Of a DNA stretch of 7,221 bases, positions 6,054 through 7,221 are shown piece after piece. Numbering within the stretch: position 1 is the first letter of the stretch; every line of letters starts with the position of its first letter. The stretch lies in the NCBI GenBank assembly GCA_913040875.1, contig CAJWHX010000166.1, forward strand, positions 1 to 7,221, given 5' to 3'. The notes under the pieces were generated by a model. That model was given only the letters and a program-made list of their open reading frames with translations. It searched no databases and was not told the origin of the DNA. The DNA is from an uncultured Pseudomonadota bacterium (GTDB lineage Bacteria; Myxococcota; UBA796). Made by a program: the position numbers and the translations under genes.

Positions 6054-6842
6054 ATGTTGCTTCTATCTCTTGCCCTTGTTGGATGTAAATCGATTGATCC
6101 AGCACCCACAGACATTGATGGACTGTCTCACTTCTTTTGGGCACACTATGACGACGAAGACGATGAGGCACTGGCAGAAGGCATTCGAAACGCATTTACA
6201 GCCATTGATCCAACCACCCTTGAAGAGCCGATGAAGGGCTCGATCAGTGATCTGTCTCGTGAGGAACTCGATTTGGTAGAAAAGTTTGATGAGCCTGTTG
6301 GAGAAGCCAGTGGTGTATACTTTGCCAACATCGTCAACTGTCCCATCAGCGTGGCGGAACGTGGCGTCTATGCCCTCAATCAAGATGAACGGCACGAGGG
6401 AGATTACTCTGCCTACAATCGCGAGTACACAACCGATTTGGATGCTTATGAGGCACGCGAAACGAATCTACTCGGCTGGCACACGACATACTCTGTTGAT
6501 CGTCTGGGCGTCAGTATGACGGTCGATATCGATGGTACCATTCGATATACAGAGGCGATTGATGAAGAAACCACTCCCCACGGAGATTTCTTCTTGTCTA
6601 GGGGTATCCTAACTGACGATGCTCCACTAGAAGGCAATGACGATGGGACACTCGGAATGTTCCAAGACTATCAGCTCGAAGTGTACTTTCCCCTCAATGA
6701 GAACCAAACCGTCCACTTCTTCACCATTTGGCGAGATGTACGCTACACCAGTGCGCTGGACTTTTCCAGTGAGTTTCTACAGGACGTCGTTCTGGACGGC
6801 ATGGTCGACTGGGACGAGGATACTGAGGCGGAGTGTCAGTAG
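6054..6842 (+). CDS. Putative lipoprotein of unknown function
   Basis: The 262-residue protein begins with a very short hydrophobic segment, M-L-L-L-S-L-A-L-V-G, ending in a lipobox-like L-V-G-C with C11 as the possible lipidated residue. The signal has no basic residue and is short, so lipidation is likely but not sure; starting at GTG 6018 would add R and K. The mature part is very acidic, with D/E clusters at ~33-38 and ~252-260. It contains a D-I-D-G-L-S-H-F-F-W motif (20-29) just after the lipobox, then alternating polar and hydrophobic segments that suggest beta strands (~142-166, 205-230). Besides C11 there are cysteines at 96 and 261, a possible disulfide. I do not recognise the family; similar acidic lipoproteins occur in Myxococcota-type genomes, as far as I recall. 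It lies beyond the nrdAB terminator, so it is a separate transcription unit. No clear promoter is visible. Confidence 0.75.
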   Translation: MLLLSLALVGCKSIDPAPTDIDGLSHFFWAHYDDEDDEALAEGIRNAFTAIDPTTLEEPMKGSISDLSREELDLVEKFDEPVGEASGVYFANIVNCPISVAERGVYALNQDERHEGDYSAYNREYTTDLDAYEARETNLLGWHTTYSVDRLGVSMTVDIDGTIRYTEAIDEETTPHGDFFLSRGILTDDAPLEGNDDGTLGMFQDYQLEVYFPLNENQTVHFFTIWRDVRYTSALDFSSEFLQDVVLDGMVDWDEDTEAECQ

Positions 6843-6927
6843 ATTGCTTCACTCCCCTACCAAGATTGAACAACAATCAATGATCGTATAGGTCAATCAA
6901 CTTCATAGATACATTTCGAATGATACA
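6843..6927. other. Convergent gap with a small weak inverted repeat
   Basis: The 85 bases lie between two converging genes. GATTG (6864-6868) and CAATC (6874-6878) can form a five-pair hairpin with loop AACAA, but no T-run follows on either strand. It is not a convincing terminator. Confidence 0.3.
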
Positions 6928-7221
6928 CTAAAACTCAATTGCCTTATACAATCGGTTAATCGATCGATGAATCTGTTCAACCCGATAATTGGCTTGTTTA
7001 ATGCTGCTAAAGTATTGCTCGTCTATTTCTAAACGAAAATGCTGCACCATACGTTCAAACTCCAATTCTGATTCACTTGAGCGAATTAAGTGGTCTTCAA
7101 AACGCCTGAACAATTTTTCGATGACTGAAACAGCCAACTCTGCCTGTTTGTCTAGATCCTTCTGAATCTGATCAACAATGCCAATACTAATCTTTTGCAA
7201 AGACTTCAACAAAGATTGTGA
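6928..7221 (-). CDS. Hypothetical helical protein, C-terminal part (5' end beyond the window)
   Basis: The minus-strand frame is open from the right edge to TAG at 6930-6928, giving 97 visible residues. The TTG codon at 7212-7210 is probably internal, since the frame stays open beyond it. The sequence has no proline, cysteine or tryptophan and only one glycine. It is rich in E, K, Q, R and spaced I/L/F residues, which points to long amphipathic helices or a coiled coil. I see no catalytic motif and do not recognise a family. It converges on the lipoprotein gene. Being an open frame at a window edge with sensible composition, it is probably real but partial. Confidence 0.55.
   Translation of the reverse strand, partial: SQSLLKSLQKISIGIVDQIQKDLDKQAELAVSVIEKLFRRFEDHLIRSSESELEFERMVQHFRLEIDEQYFSSIKQANYRVEQIHRSINRLYKAIEF

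Noticed and set aside
1..7221. CRISPR array, insertion sequence, toxin-antitoxin or phage defence system
   Set aside because: No regularly spaced repeats, transposase, terminal inverted repeats or defence-type domains are visible in any real gene of the window.

Overview
The window looks like two unrelated pieces of DNA joined near position 660-690. The first ~670 bases are very AT-rich (lines counted by eye run from about 15 to 37% G+C). They carry the 3' part of secB and, convergent to it, a 5'-truncated dnaQ. The composition and protein style resemble an AT-rich marine alphaproteobacterium of the SAR11/Pelagibacter type. From about 690 onward G+C rises to roughly half, and the genes look like those of an uncultured deltaproteobacterial/Myxococcota-type bacterium. 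That placement is inferred from the overall look of the NrdA and NrdB proteins and the SGNH hydrolase, and is not certain. The join falls inside dnaQ and at or before the start of the next gene, so a chimeric contig (assembly or amplification artefact) is more likely than gene transfer.

Right-hand piece, in order. First comes an SGNH/GDSL-fold hydrolase with an atypical G-A-S nucleophile block (668-1897). Then a ~446-base non-coding stretch holds simple repeats, a candidate promoter and a pyrimidine-rich leader with possible hairpins (1898-2343). Next are nrdA (2344-4749) and nrdB (4849-5847), the two subunits of a class Ia ribonucleotide reductase. All catalytic, radical-transfer and metal-ligand residues that I can align are present. 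A convincing rho-independent terminator follows at 5957-5989. A short-signal lipoprotein-like protein of unknown function lies at 6054-6842. The window ends in the C-terminal part of a helical protein on the minus strand (6928 to the right edge).

NrdA and NrdB together reduce ribonucleoside diphosphates to deoxyribonucleotides. They are separated by 99 bases that contain no terminator, so co-transcription is likely. A weak promoter-like pair and a 7-base direct repeat in that gap leave room for extra nrdB transcription. The hydrolase and lipoprotein have no visible functional link to nucleotide metabolism.

I do not see a convincing undescribed system here. The points most worth checking are the chimeric join, the long structured leader before nrdA, and the nucleophile-block variant of the SGNH protein.
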